A stretch of DNA of 58,320 nt from assembly GCF_017168255.1 (NCBI RefSeq), contig NZ_JABFAP010000001.1, positions 321,750 through 380,069 of the forward strand, given 5' to 3'. The position numbers and the translations under genes were made by a program. This DNA is from Agrococcus sp. KRD186 (GTDB taxonomy: Bacteria > Actinomycetota > Actinomycetes > Actinomycetales > Microbacteriaceae). This document shows, piece by piece, positions 1 through 9,499 of the stretch (positions within the stretch are counted from its first letter, which is position 1; each line of letters starts with the position of its first letter). The notes under the pieces are model-generated. The model was not told the origin of the DNA. It ran no database searches and saw nothing but the letters and a program-made list of their open reading frames with translations.

Positions 1-1
1 C

Positions 2-502
2 TGCGAGCTCGCACCACAGCTGGGCTCGGGGCCGGGCGGGCTCGGCGTCGATCCGGCGCGGGCCGCGGCGCTCGCAGCCATCCTGGTCGCCAGCCCGCTC
101 CTGCGCGATCTGGCGATCGAGCTCGCCATCGACGGCGCCGACGCGGCGGCAGCCACGCTCGCGGCGAGCGGCGATGCCGACGCGATCGCCGGCGACACTG
201 CGGCGAACCGCTTCATGGGCGTCGGGCCGGCGCCCGACGCGGAGCGCCTGCACGAGCGGCTCCGTCGATGGAGCGCGATCGCCGCGGCAGTGCCGCTCGA
301 GGCACGCGCGCCGCTGCTCGTGATCGTCGGCTTCCTGCAGTTCTTCGTGGGCAGGGGCCGCACCGCGGCACGCTGCGCCGAGCTCGCGATGGCCGTCGAT
401 CCGAGCCTCACGATGGCGCCGCTGCTGCGCGACATCGTCGACGCCAGAGGCGCTCCCGACTGGGTGCTGCGACCCGATGCGTCAGCCACCCAGCAGGCCT
501 GA
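2..502 (+). CDS. DUF4192 domain protein, C-terminal part (5' end outside window)
   Basis: An open frame runs from the first bases of the window to TGA at 500-502, so the gene is cut by the window edge and only about 166 C-terminal residues are visible. The stretch ARAPLLVIVGFLQFFVGRG, followed by a segment in which small residues alternate with acidic ones and the end SLTMAPLLRDIV, matches my memory of the C-terminus of actinobacterial DUF4192 proteins. The function of that family is not established. The gap to the phosphatase gene is about 70 bp and that gene has its own promoter-like box, so this gene is probably a separate unit. The family call rests on pattern memory only. Confidence 0.7.
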   Translation, partial: CELAPQLGSGPGGLGVDPARAAALAAILVASPLLRDLAIELAIDGADAAAATLAASGDADAIAGDTAANRFMGVGPAPDAERLHERLRRWSAIAAAVPLEARAPLLVIVGFLQFFVGRGRTAARCAELAMAVDPSLTMAPLLRDIVDARGAPDWVLRPDASATQQA

Positions 503-560
503 GGACCCGGTGCGGATGCGCGTTGCTGGGCGTGGTGCATCACCTGCCGCCCGAGCATGG

Positions 561-566
561 GAGAAT
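561..566 (+). promoter_or_regulatory. -10 box of leaderless PP2C gene
   Basis: GAGAAT stands 7 nt before the GTG at 574, the same spacing seen at many other starts in this window. It favours GTG 574 over the in-frame ATG at 565, which lies inside the box. Confidence 0.45.
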
Positions 567-573
567 GGAGGAC

Positions 574-1416
574 GTGACCCACATCGGAGCGGCGACCGGC
601 GAGCACGCGACACAGGGCCCTGAGGGGCAGCGATTCGCAGTGCGCTGGGCAGGTCTGACCGACACCGGCTTCCGTCGCCAGCACAACGAGGACTCCCTCG
701 TCACGCAGCCGCCGATCTTCGCGGTGGCCGACGGCATGGGCGGGCACTCGCACGGCGACCTCGCCAGCAAGGCAGTGGCCGAGCAGCTCGGAGGGCTCGC
801 CGACCTCGAGGCCGTCGAGCCGATCGATGTCGTCGACGCGCTCCGCCGCGCGACCGACATCATCGAGAAGCTCGGCGACGGCGAGGGCGCCGCAGGCACC
901 ACCGTCACCGGCTGCGCCTTCGCGATGCACGACGACGCCCCGCACTTCGCGGTCTTCAACGTCGGCGACTCCCGCACCTACGCGATGCTCGGCGAGCGCC
1001 TCACGCGCATCACCATCGACCACTCGGTCGTGCAGGAGCTGATCGACGCGGGCCTGCTCACCGAGGAGGAGGCCGAGACGCACCCGGAGGCCAACGTCGT
1101 CACGCGCGGCGTCGGTGCCGGCATCGACCCGGTGCCCGACTACTTCCTGCTGCCGATCATGCCCCAGCTGCGCCTGCTGGTCTGCTCCGACGGCCTCACC
1201 AAGGAGGTGCACGACATCGATATCGAGCGCCTGCTGGGTGAGCACGCGGAGCCCGCAGCCGCCGCCAGCGCGCTCGTCGCCGCTGCGCTCGACAACGGCG
1301 GACGCGACAACGTCTCCGTCATCGTCGTCGACGTCACGAAGGCCCCCACGGTCGACGACGTCGACCGCACCGTGCCGCGGGCGACGCTGCGCGACGAGGA
1401 GACCAGGCGAGCCTGA
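574..1416 (+). CDS. PP2C-family Ser/Thr protein phosphatase
   Basis: A 280-residue soluble metal-dependent phosphatase that removes phosphate from Ser/Thr. The PP2C motifs appear in order: HNEDS near residue 37, VADGMGG near 51, NVGDSR near 129, CSDGL near 204 and GGRDN near 242. The Asp residues that bind Mn2+ or Mg2+ are therefore all present. The start was placed at GTG 574 because of the -10-like box; ATG 565 would add three residues. The stop codon overlaps the start of the kinase gene by one base (TGATG), so the two are translationally coupled. The pair is most simply read as writer and eraser of one phosphorylation switch that governs the envelope proteins encoded downstream. Confidence 0.93.
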   Translation: MTHIGAATGEHATQGPEGQRFAVRWAGLTDTGFRRQHNEDSLVTQPPIFAVADGMGGHSHGDLASKAVAEQLGGLADLEAVEPIDVVDALRRATDIIEKLGDGEGAAGTTVTGCAFAMHDDAPHFAVFNVGDSRTYAMLGERLTRITIDHSVVQELIDAGLLTEEEAETHPEANVVTRGVGAGIDPVPDYFLLPIMPQLRLLVCSDGLTKEVHDIDIERLLGEHAEPAAAASALVAAALDNGGRDNVSVIVVDVTKAPTVDDVDRTVPRATLRDEETRRA

Positions 1417-2774
1417 TGGCCAGGCGGCTCCCCTCCGCGCCGCCGGTCCTTCCCGGCTACTCGCACCTCCACGTGCTCGGCACGGGCGGCTACGCCGACG
1501 TCTTCCTCTACGAGCAGGCGCTGCCGCGCAGGCCGGTCGCCGTCAAGGTGCTGCTGGCCGAGCTCGTCGACGAGGACGTGCGCCGCTCCTTCCGCACCGA
1601 GGTCAACCTGATGGGTCGCCTCTCCTCGCACCCCAGCATCCTCACCGTCTACGGCGCGAGCGTCGCGAGCGACGGCCGCCCCTACCTGGTGATGGAGCTC
1701 GCCAACCCCGAGCTGGGCGACCGCTTCCGCACCGAGCCGCTGCCGGTCGAGGCGGCGCTGCGCGTGGCCATCCGCATCGGCGCCGCGGTCGAGACCGCGC
1801 ACCGCGGCGGCGTGCTGCATCGCGACATCAAGCCCGCCAACATCCTCACCACCTCCTTCGGCCACCCGGTGCTGAGCGACTTCGGCATCGCCGGCCTGCA
1901 GCACGACACCACCGAGGCGGCCGGGGTCTCTGTGCCGTGGGCGGCACCCGAGGTGCTGCGCGGCGACACCGGCGGCACCGTCGCCACCGAGGTCTGGTCG
2001 CTCGGCGCGACGATCTTCTCCCTCATCGCCGGGCGCAGTCCCGCAGAGCAGCCCGGCAGGGCCAACGACCACGACGCGCTCAGCAGCCGCATCATGAACC
2101 ACGAGCTGCTGCCCTCGCGCGCCATCCCGGTGCCGCTGCGCACGGTGCTCGACAAGGCGCTCGCAGCCAAGCCGAGCGACCGCTACGAATCCGTCGAGGC
2201 GATGCTGCGCGAGCTGCAGGCCGTGCAGCGCGAGCTCGGCTTCGACGAGACCGCCGTCGAGGTCGAGGTCGACGCGTGGGCCGCCGAGCCCGCGCCCGAG
2301 CCCGCGGTCGAGGAGGATTCGGATGCGCTGCGGCTGCGCGCGCGCCGCTCGCGCAGGGGCGCGGGCATCACGGGCAGCCGGGTCGACATCTCGCAGTCCA
2401 CCGGCAGGCGCCAGCCGCAGAAGCCGAAGCGCTTCGCGATCGGCGTCGGGGTCGGCGTCGCGAGCATCGTCGTGCTCGGGATCGTCGCGGTCGCGGCCAT
2501 GGCGCTCTCGAGCGTCTCGCAGCAGATCCCCGTGGTCGCCGAGGTCACGGCGGCGCCGGAGTCCGGTCGCGTCGTCTTCAGCTGGGACGACCCTGGGCTG
2601 GTGGGCACCGACAGCTACCACGTGCGCACCACGACGGGCGATGCGTTCATCCAGGGCGGCCGCGAGTTCTCGCTCACCGGTGAGCCGGGCGAGCAGCTCT
2701 GCATCGACGTCGCCGTCAACCGCGACGGCAGCACCGGCGAGCCCACCAGGGCGTGCGCGGAGCCACTGCCGTGA
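1416..2774 (+). CDS. membrane Ser/Thr protein kinase (PknB-like) with extracellular FN3-like tail
   Basis: A 452-residue transmembrane kinase. The catalytic domain fills roughly residues 14-270, with glycine-rich loop GTGGYADVF at 22-30, ATP-binding Lys44, catalytic HRDIKPAN with Asp137, and DFG with Asp155; the APE motif is read in WAAPE. A low-complexity linker leads to one membrane helix near 340-366. The outside segment of about 85 residues looks like a single FN3-type beta sandwich with two Cys near the end. It has no PASTA repeats, so it is not the usual muropeptide-sensing PknB. The gene starts inside the phosphatase stop and ends inside the start of the giant surface protein (GTGA), which argues for one transcript and one pathway. 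Confidence 0.93.
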   Translation: MARRLPSAPPVLPGYSHLHVLGTGGYADVFLYEQALPRRPVAVKVLLAELVDEDVRRSFRTEVNLMGRLSSHPSILTVYGASVASDGRPYLVMELANPELGDRFRTEPLPVEAALRVAIRIGAAVETAHRGGVLHRDIKPANILTTSFGHPVLSDFGIAGLQHDTTEAAGVSVPWAAPEVLRGDTGGTVATEVWSLGATIFSLIAGRSPAEQPGRANDHDALSSRIMNHELLPSRAIPVPLRTVLDKALAAKPSDRYESVEAMLRELQAVQRELGFDETAVEVEVDAWAAEPAPEPAVEEDSDALRLRARRSRRGAGITGSRVDISQSTGRRQPQKPKRFAIGVGVGVASIVVLGIVAVAAMALSSVSQQIPVVAEVTAAPESGRVVFSWDDPGLVGTDSYHVRTTTGDAFIQGGREFSLTGEPGEQLCIDVAVNRDGSTGEPTRACAEPLP

Positions 2775-5700
2775 AGCGCCGTGTCGCCGGTATCGCGCTG
2801 GGCAGCCTGCTGGCTGCCGGCGTCGTCGCCGGGGCGGTGCTGACGCCCGGCTACGCATCGCTCGAGCCCCAGCTCGACGGCTCGAGCGTCTGGATCGCGA
2901 ACGCCGATGCCGGGGTGATCGGGCTCGCGAACACCGCGAACAGCTCGATCGAACGGGTCGTGAACGCCGGCTCCGCCGATCTGGCGCTGCAGGCCGCCAG
3001 CGGCACCGTCATCATCGACCGCGACGCATCGACTGCCCGCGTCGTGCGCGAGGGCGCCGCGCAGCCGGGCCCGGCGGTGCCGATCGCCCCCGAGGCGGAG
3101 GTGGGCGTGCGCGGCGACCGCATCATCGTCACCTCGCCGACGACCGGCGACGTCTGGCGCACCACCACCGGCGCGCTCGCCGAGGGCGCTCCGCTCGGGG
3201 AGGCGGTCGTCGCGCTCGGTCGCGGCGGCGTGGCCGTGCTCACCGACGACGGCCTGCTGGCCGCCTCGCCCGGGCTCGGCCGCGTGCTGCGGGTCGACGC
3301 CGCTGGCGAGATCGTCTCGAGCGACCGCGCCCCGGTGTCGCCCTCGGCGCCCGACCTGCAGCTGACGGTGCTCGGCGACGACTGGGTGCTCTACGACTCC
3401 GGCTCCGGCGTGCTCTCCACCCGCACCTGGCAGACGGTGCTGGATGCCGGCGGCGTGCGCCTGCAGGAGCCCGGCGCGGCGTCCGCGAGCGTGGTCTACG
3501 CCGCCGACGGCACGCTCGTGCGCCAGCAGCTGGGCGTGCCGAGCTCGACCGTGCTCGCCTCCGGTGCCGGCGGCGAGGCCGCGGAACCCGTCGTGGGCGA
3601 GGAGTGCATCTTCGCGGTCTGGCACGACGGCACCGCCTGGCGCTCCTGCGAGGGTGCCGAGCCGGTGGTGCTGAGCCTCGAGGACGTCGCCTTCGACGCC
3701 GAGCTGCGCATCCTGCAGCGCGGCAGCGCCACCGCGGTCGTCGACCCCGGCACGGGCGACGCCTGGGCGATCGATCGCGACGGCAGCCGCATCACCGGCT
3801 GGCAGCTCGCCGACGACGAGCCGACCCCCGAGGACCCCGCGGACGGCGAGACGATCGAGGAGACGGTCGAGGCCGACCCTGCGCCGCCGGTCGCCGAGGA
3901 CGACGAGCTCGGCGCTCGCCCGGGCGCGGTCACGCTGCTGCCGGTGCTGCTCAACGACAGCGATGCGAACGGCGACCCCATCGTCATCACCGAGGCGCAG
4001 GTCGACCGCGACGACGCATCCGTCTCCCTCATGCCCGACGGCCGCAGCATCCGGCTGGAGGCGCCGGAGTCGGGGGAGGCCCGCGTCAGCTACCGGGTCT
4101 CGGACGGCACCACGAGCGGCCAGGCCGTCGCGACCGTCACGATCCGCTCGGGCGACGAGCCGCCGGAGCTCGTCCGGCCGCTGCAGGCGACGCTCGAGGC
4201 CGGCGGTTCGATCGTGCTCGATGCGCTCGACGGCTGGGTCGACCCCGAGGGCGACCCGCTCGCCGTGCTCTCCGCCACCGCAGAGGAGCCCGATCAGGTC
4301 AGCGTGCGCGACGACGGCAGGCTCGAGTTCCGCGACGGCCGGGCGGGCGCCCAGCGCGAGGTGCGCGTGACCGTCACGGACGGCGAGCACGAGGTGACCG
4401 AGGCGATCGCGCTCACCGTGCACGCGGGCACCGTGCCCATCACGGCGCAACCGGTCACCGCCGTCACGCGCGTGGGGCAGGAGCTCGTGCTCGAGCCGCT
4501 GCTGGCCGCGCGCGGCGGATCCGGCGAGCTGAGCCTCCACAACGTGGTCGCAGGAGCCGCCCCAGCCACCCCCGACTTCTCCGACGGCACCATCAGGGTC
4601 AGCCCCACCGAGCCCGGCCTGCTGCGCTTCGGCTACGTCGTCAGCGACGGCGAGTCGACCAGGGACGGGCTCGTGGTCGTGCGCGTGCTGGAGGGCACCG
4701 ACGCCTCCTCGGCACCGGTGACGCGGCCGGCGCGGGCCACGGTGGCGGCGATCAGCGCGACCGAGGTCGAGGTCGACTCGCTCGCCCACGACCCGGCCGG
4801 CGGCGTGGTGGCGATCACGGAGGCATCCTCCGACACTGAGAGCGTGCGCGCCGAGGTGCTCGACGGCGACCGCGTGCGGCTCTCGCTCGCCGATGATCTC
4901 GACGGGGACGCGCGCGTGACGTACACGGTCACGAACGGCCTGACCTCGGCGACCGGCGAGCTGCGGGTGTCGCAGTCGGCGACGGCGGCCGTGCAGGCGC
5001 CGATCGCGCGCGACGACGTCATCTCGGTGCGACCCGGCGGTCTGGTCGATATCCCGGTGCTCGCCAACGACGAGCAGCCCGACGGCCTGACCATCGCTCT
5101 CGAGCCGCAGCCGGTGGCGGCGCCGGAGGCGGGACTGCTGTTCGTCGACGGCGACCGGATGCGCTACGTCGCCGCAGAGGAGCCGGGCACGTTCACGGCC
5201 ACCTACGCGGTGCGCGGCCCCGATGGGCAGACGGCGAGCGCCGACATCACGTTGCGGGTCACCGACGCCGCACAGCGGACGAACGCTGCACCCATCGCAC
5301 CGACGATCGAGGCCCGCGTCGTCGCGGGCGCGAGCGTCGACCTGCCGCTGCCGCTCTCGCACGCCGACCCGAACGGCGACCCCGTGCAGCTGCTCGGGCC
5401 GTCGGCCGCGCCGGCGCTCGGCTTCGTCACGCAGTCGGGGCGCTCGTCGACGCTGCGCTACCAGGCGGGCGAGTACTCGGCGGGCACCGACGAGTTCCGC
5501 TACCGCATCAAGGACGACCTCGGCGCGGTCGCGGAGGGGCTCGTGCGGATCGCCGTCGTCGAGCCCGGGCCGGCGCTGCCGCCGGTGCTCGAGCCCGACG
5601 AGGCGCAGATGCGGCCCGACTCGACGCTCGTGGTGCCCGTGCTCGAGAACGACAGCGACCCCGCGGGGCTGCCGCTGGAGATCGTCGCAGTGGAGGCCGT

Positions 5701-8500
5701 CACGACCGGAGCGACGGCCGAGCAGCGCGACGGCGCCGTGATGGTGACCGCGGGTGCCGACACCTCGGCGATCGGCGTGCTCGTGACGGTCGAGAACTCG
5801 GCCGGATCGAGCGCCACCAGCTGGCTGCGCGTCGAGGTCGACCCCGACGCGCCGCCGCCCGCGCCGGACGTGGAGGACGTGCAGGTCGCGATCCAGTCGA
5901 TCGCCGACGCTGAGGCGGTCGTCATCGACCCGCTCGCGCACGCATCGGTGCGGGACGGCCGCAGCGACGTGCTCGAGGCCGCGCTGCCGCTGGAGACCGC
6001 CGGCGTGCAGCTGCGCGACGACGGCGCGGTCGAGCTCGCGGTCACCGACCGCACCCGCTTCGTGCCGTTCACCATCAGCCGCAGCGACGACCCCTCGGCG
6101 ATCGGCACCGCCGTGATCGCCGTGCCGGGACGGCTCGACGCGCTGCCGCAGCTGCGCGCCGACGTCGCGCCGCTGACGGTGCAGGCGGGAGAGACGATCG
6201 AGATCGCCATCGATGATGTCGTCGAGACCGTCGACGGCCGCGGCGTCTTCCTCACCGACGCGAGCACCGTCGAGGTCTCGCCCGACTCCGGGGCGAACCC
6301 GGTGATCGACCTCAAGACCCTGCGCTTCTCGCCTCCCCCCACCTACTACGGCCCGGCCAGCATCAGCTTCGAGGTGACCGACGGCGACAGCGCGACCGAT
6401 CCGGAGGGCCGCATCGGCACCATCGTGCTGCCCATCGAGGTCGTGCCCGGCGACGATCAGCCGCTCAGCGTGCTCGGCGCCTACGTCAGGCTCGAGCCGG
6501 GCGATGAGCGCGAGATCGACCTGACCCGCATCACCCGCTCGCCCGATCCCGCCCGGCTGCAGGCGGCCACGTGGGCGATCCTCGACGGCGTGCCGCCGGG
6601 CTTCCGCGCCTCCGTCACCGGTTCGACGCTCACGGTCGCCGCGCTCGAGGGCACCGCCGCGGGCACCACCGAGGATGTCGACATCGGCGTGTGGGACGCC
6701 GCGGGCGAGGGCCAGCACGGTGCCGTGCGGCTGCAGGTGATCACCTCCACCAGGCCGCTCGCCGCCCCGGTCGCCGACGCCGTCACCGTGCAGCGCGGCA
6801 GGAGCGCGCAGGTGGAGCCGCTCGCGAACGACGAGGCCTCCAACCCCCTCCCGACCGTGCCGCTGCGCATCGGCGCGATCAGCGAGGAGGGCGCCGCCGA
6901 GCGCGGCATCAGCGCCTCGCTCGACGGCGGCACCGTGACCATCGACGTGGATGACACGGCGCAGATCGGCACCACCATCGTCCGCGTGCTGGTCGTCGAC
7001 GCGACGGGTGTGCCCGGTCGCGCCGTCTGGAGCCCGATCACCGTGACGGTGCAGGACGTGCCGGATGCGCCTGCGCCACCCGTGCAGGCGTTCGACGAGC
7101 ACGTGGACGGCGTGGTCACGATGCGCATCGAGCCACCCGCCGCGAACGGCAGCCCGATCACCGGCTACCGCATCATCGGCGGCGACGTCAGCTACGAGTG
7201 CGGAGTGGAGCCGCGCTGCCGCATCGAGGGCCTGCCGCCCGGCGTGGAGCTGCGGCTGCGCGCCGTCGCCGTCAACGCGCTGGGCCCGAGTGCGCAGTCC
7301 GCCGCCTCGGAGCCCGTGCACGCCGACCGGCGGCCCGCGATCGTGCGGGGCATCACCGCCACGCCCACGGGCGAGCCCGGCTCGGTGCGCGTCACGTGGC
7401 AGCCCGTGCCGCAGCCGCAGGGCGGCACGCCCATCGAGGGCTACCTGGTGCGCATCACCGGCAACGGGGCCGACCGCGTCCTGCGCGCGGGCGCCACCGA
7501 GCGCAGCGCCGTCGTGACCGAGCTGTCGCCCGGGCTGGCGTACTCGGTGGCCGTCGCGGCCACCAACGCCGCCGGCGTCCCCGACGAGGGCTGGCACTGG
7601 CCCAGCGCGCCGGTGCCGTTCACGGCCGTCGGCGAGCCCGCCACGACGCCGGTGCTGATCACCGGCCGCACGCCCGGCACCGTGACCGCCAGCTGGTCGC
7701 GCGTCGACGCCGGTGGCGCGACGCGCGTCGCCTACGCCGCGCGCATCGTGCCGGTCGGCGACGCCGCCGCGCTCAGCTGCGACAGCAGCGGCACGGGCGA
7801 GCCCGCGGGCACCACCGCCACGAGCGCCACGCTCTCGGTGGCGGAGGGCTCGCGCGTGGTCGTGGCAGTCACCGCCGACAACGGTTGGCACTGCTCGGTC
7901 TCCGTCTCCGAACCGGTCTTCGGCAAGCCGGCACCGGTCGATGCCGCACAGGTGCGGGTCGCCGCCGGCGACGCGCAGGTGCGCGACGACGCGCTCGACC
8001 TGCAGCTGACGCAGGTCCCCTCGCTGCCCAGCGACATGTGGTTCGAGGCGCGGGTGCGCCAGTCGCCCCAGGCGACCGAGCCGGGCTGGACCAGGGTGGC
8101 CGTGAACTCGTGGCTCACCCCGACCACCACGTCCTTCGCCTACGGGCGGGACGCATCCGTCGACCTGCGCGTCTGCGCGCCCCCTGGCGCCGGCCCCTCG
8201 AAGGTGTGCTCCGATCCGACCGCGGTCGGCACCGGCATGCCGCTGAGCCTGGAGGCCACCGTCAACGCCTGCACGCCGCTCGCACCGCTGAACGCCACCC
8301 CGCCCGCGAACGCCGGCGCCGTCCTCCAGAGCGAGGTCGTCGCGGCCTACCTCGTCGGCGGCACGTGGCGCGCCGAGCAACCGGCATCCGAGCCCGTCCC
8401 GGCGGGGGCGACGCAGGTGCGGGCGTGGGGCGTCGTAACCTATCTGGAGTCCGGACCGCATCGCGACGTCGAGCCGACCGTCGCGGGCTGCGGGCTGTGA
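2771..8500 (+). CDS. giant surface protein with Ig-like/cadherin-like repeats and C-terminal FN3 domains
   Basis: A 1,909-residue secreted or membrane-anchored protein. The N-terminus has a positively charged start and one hydrophobic segment (residues 7-25), which is a signal anchor. Residues 30-360 look like a beta-propeller-type domain. From about 371 to 1425 there are repeated Ig-like or cadherin-like units marked by acidic turns such as LLNDSDANGDP, WVDPEGDP, LANDEQPDG and LENDSDPAG, which resemble calcium-binding linkers. From about 1428 to 1880 there are FN3-type units. GTG 2771 overlaps the kinase stop by four bases. No LPXTG motif or C-terminal membrane helix is seen, so anchoring would be through the N-terminus. 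The kinase, phosphatase and MoxR neighbours suggest the protein is displayed or assembled under their control. The exact function is unknown. Confidence 0.85.
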   Translation: MKRRVAGIALGSLLAAGVVAGAVLTPGYASLEPQLDGSSVWIANADAGVIGLANTANSSIERVVNAGSADLALQAASGTVIIDRDASTARVVREGAAQPGPAVPIAPEAEVGVRGDRIIVTSPTTGDVWRTTTGALAEGAPLGEAVVALGRGGVAVLTDDGLLAASPGLGRVLRVDAAGEIVSSDRAPVSPSAPDLQLTVLGDDWVLYDSGSGVLSTRTWQTVLDAGGVRLQEPGAASASVVYAADGTLVRQQLGVPSSTVLASGAGGEAAEPVVGEECIFAVWHDGTAWRSCEGAEPVVLSLEDVAFDAELRILQRGSATAVVDPGTGDAWAIDRDGSRITGWQLADDEPTPEDPADGETIEETVEADPAPPVAEDDELGARPGAVTLLPVLLNDSDANGDPIVITEAQVDRDDASVSLMPDGRSIRLEAPESGEARVSYRVSDGTTSGQAVATVTIRSGDEPPELVRPLQATLEAGGSIVLDALDGWVDPEGDPLAVLSATAEEPDQVSVRDDGRLEFRDGRAGAQREVRVTVTDGEHEVTEAIALTVHAGTVPITAQPVTAVTRVGQELVLEPLLAARGGSGELSLHNVVAGAAPATPDFSDGTIRVSPTEPGLLRFGYVVSDGESTRDGLVVVRVLEGTDASSAPVTRPARATVAAISATEVEVDSLAHDPAGGVVAITEASSDTESVRAEVLDGDRVRLSLADDLDGDARVTYTVTNGLTSATGELRVSQSATAAVQAPIARDDVISVRPGGLVDIPVLANDEQPDGLTIALEPQPVAAPEAGLLFVDGDRMRYVAAEEPGTFTATYAVRGPDGQTASADITLRVTDAAQRTNAAPIAPTIEARVVAGASVDLPLPLSHADPNGDPVQLLGPSAAPALGFVTQSGRSSTLRYQAGEYSAGTDEFRYRIKDDLGAVAEGLVRIAVVEPGPALPPVLEPDEAQMRPDSTLVVPVLENDSDPAGLPLEIVAVEAVTTGATAEQRDGAVMVTAGADTSAIGVLVTVENSAGSSATSWLRVEVDPDAPPPAPDVEDVQVAIQSIADAEAVVIDPLAHASVRDGRSDVLEAALPLETAGVQLRDDGAVELAVTDRTRFVPFTISRSDDPSAIGTAVIAVPGRLDALPQLRADVAPLTVQAGETIEIAIDDVVETVDGRGVFLTDASTVEVSPDSGANPVIDLKTLRFSPPPTYYGPASISFEVTDGDSATDPEGRIGTIVLPIEVVPGDDQPLSVLGAYVRLEPGDEREIDLTRITRSPDPARLQAATWAILDGVPPGFRASVTGSTLTVAALEGTAAGTTEDVDIGVWDAAGEGQHGAVRLQVITSTRPLAAPVADAVTVQRGRSAQVEPLANDEASNPLPTVPLRIGAISEEGAAERGISASLDGGTVTIDVDDTAQIGTTIVRVLVVDATGVPGRAVWSPITVTVQDVPDAPAPPVQAFDEHVDGVVTMRIEPPAANGSPITGYRIIGGDVSYECGVEPRCRIEGLPPGVELRLRAVAVNALGPSAQSAASEPVHADRRPAIVRGITATPTGEPGSVRVTWQPVPQPQGGTPIEGYLVRITGNGADRVLRAGATERSAVVTELSPGLAYSVAVAATNAAGVPDEGWHWPSAPVPFTAVGEPATTPVLITGRTPGTVTASWSRVDAGGATRVAYAARIVPVGDAAALSCDSSGTGEPAGTTATSATLSVAEGSRVVVAVTADNGWHCSVSVSEPVFGKPAPVDAAQVRVAAGDAQVRDDALDLQLTQVPSLPSDMWFEARVRQSPQATEPGWTRVAVNSWLTPTTTSFAYGRDASVDLRVCAPPGAGPSKVCSDPTAVGTGMPLSLEATVNACTPLAPLNATPPANAGAVLQSEVVAAYLVGGTWRAEQPASEPVPAGATQVRAWGVVTYLESGPHRDVEPTVAGCGL

Positions 8501-8507
8501 GCAGGCC

Positions 8508-9485
8508 ATGACCATCGACCGGAGGGAGTCGCCCGTGGAGGTCGATGTCGCGAGCATCCAGGAGCTGGCCGAGCACGTCGTCGAGCGCGTCGAGCGGGTG
8601 CTGGTGGGCAAGCCCCACGCGGTGCAGCTCTCGCTCACGGCCATGCTCAGCCACGGCCACCTGCTGATCGAGGACAACCCCGGCACCGGCAAGACCTCGC
8701 TCGCCCGGGCGCTCGCTGCCAGCATCGACGGCACCGCCAGCCGCATCCAGTTCACGCCCGACCTGCTGCCGGGCGACATCACCGGCGTGAGCGTCTGGAG
8801 CCAGGGGCGCGGCGAGTTCGAGTACCGCCCGGGCCCGGTCTTCGCCAACGTGGTGCTCGCCGACGAGATCAACCGCGCGAGCCCGAAGACGCAGTCGGCG
8901 CTGCTCGAGGTGATGCAGGAGGGCCACGTCACCGTCGACGGCATCGCGCACCCGGTGCCGCATCCGTTCATGGTGATCGCGACGCAGAACCCGATCGAGC
9001 ACGCCGGCACCTACCAGCTGCCAGAGGCGCAGCTCGACCGCTTCGCCCTCAAGGCCTCCATCGGCTACCCCGACCACGCCTCGACCCTGCGCATCCTCAC
9101 CGATTCGGGCGAAGAGGTCTCACCCGAGGAGATCAAGCCGGTGGCGGATGCGCGGCTCATCCAGGCGATGGCGGCCCGGATCAGGAAGGTGCACGTCGAG
9201 GCGTCGATCGTCGACTACGTCGCCCGCCTGGTCGAGGCCACCCGGGAGGCGGACGAGGTGCGGCTGGGCGTCTCGGTGCGCGGCGCGCTCGCGCTCGTGC
9301 GCACGTCCCGGGCATGGGCGGCGATCCATGGCCGCGACTACGTCACCCCCGACGACGTCAAGGCACTCACGGTGCCGGCACTCGCGCACCGGCTCGTGCT
9401 GCAGCCCGAGGCCGAGTTCGATGATGTGCGCCCCGAGAGCATCGTGCAGCAGCTGATGCTGACGGTGGCGCCGCCCAGGCGCTGA
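8508..9485 (+). CDS. MoxR-family AAA+ ATPase (module 1)
   Basis: A 325-residue AAA+ ATPase of the MoxR family, cytoplasmic chaperone-like proteins that usually act with DUF58 and VWA partners. Walker A is NPGTGKTS at residues 57-64, Walker B is VVLADEIN, and the sensor region reads ATQNPIE followed by LPEAQLDRF, all typical. It starts 8 bp after the surface protein and is followed after 14 bp by a DUF58 gene, so it is in the same transcript. It is clearly a paralogue of the second MoxR at 25761-26768. Its Walker A is NPGTGKT where the second copy has VPGLAKT, so the two are not a recent duplication. Substrates cannot be told from sequence. Confidence 0.92.
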   Translation: MTIDRRESPVEVDVASIQELAEHVVERVERVLVGKPHAVQLSLTAMLSHGHLLIEDNPGTGKTSLARALAASIDGTASRIQFTPDLLPGDITGVSVWSQGRGEFEYRPGPVFANVVLADEINRASPKTQSALLEVMQEGHVTVDGIAHPVPHPFMVIATQNPIEHAGTYQLPEAQLDRFALKASIGYPDHASTLRILTDSGEEVSPEEIKPVADARLIQAMAARIRKVHVEASIVDYVARLVEATREADEVRLGVSVRGALALVRTSRAWAAIHGRDYVTPDDVKALTVPALAHRLVLQPEAEFDDVRPESIVQQLMLTVAPPRR

Positions 9486-9499
9486 GACCGAGCACCGGG

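Noticed and set aside
2615-9010. Minus-strand open frame of over 2,100 codons
   Set aside because: It mirrors the surface protein and MoxR genes; its protein is Arg/Gly/Ala-rich with no domain, as expected for an antisense shadow in high-GC DNA.
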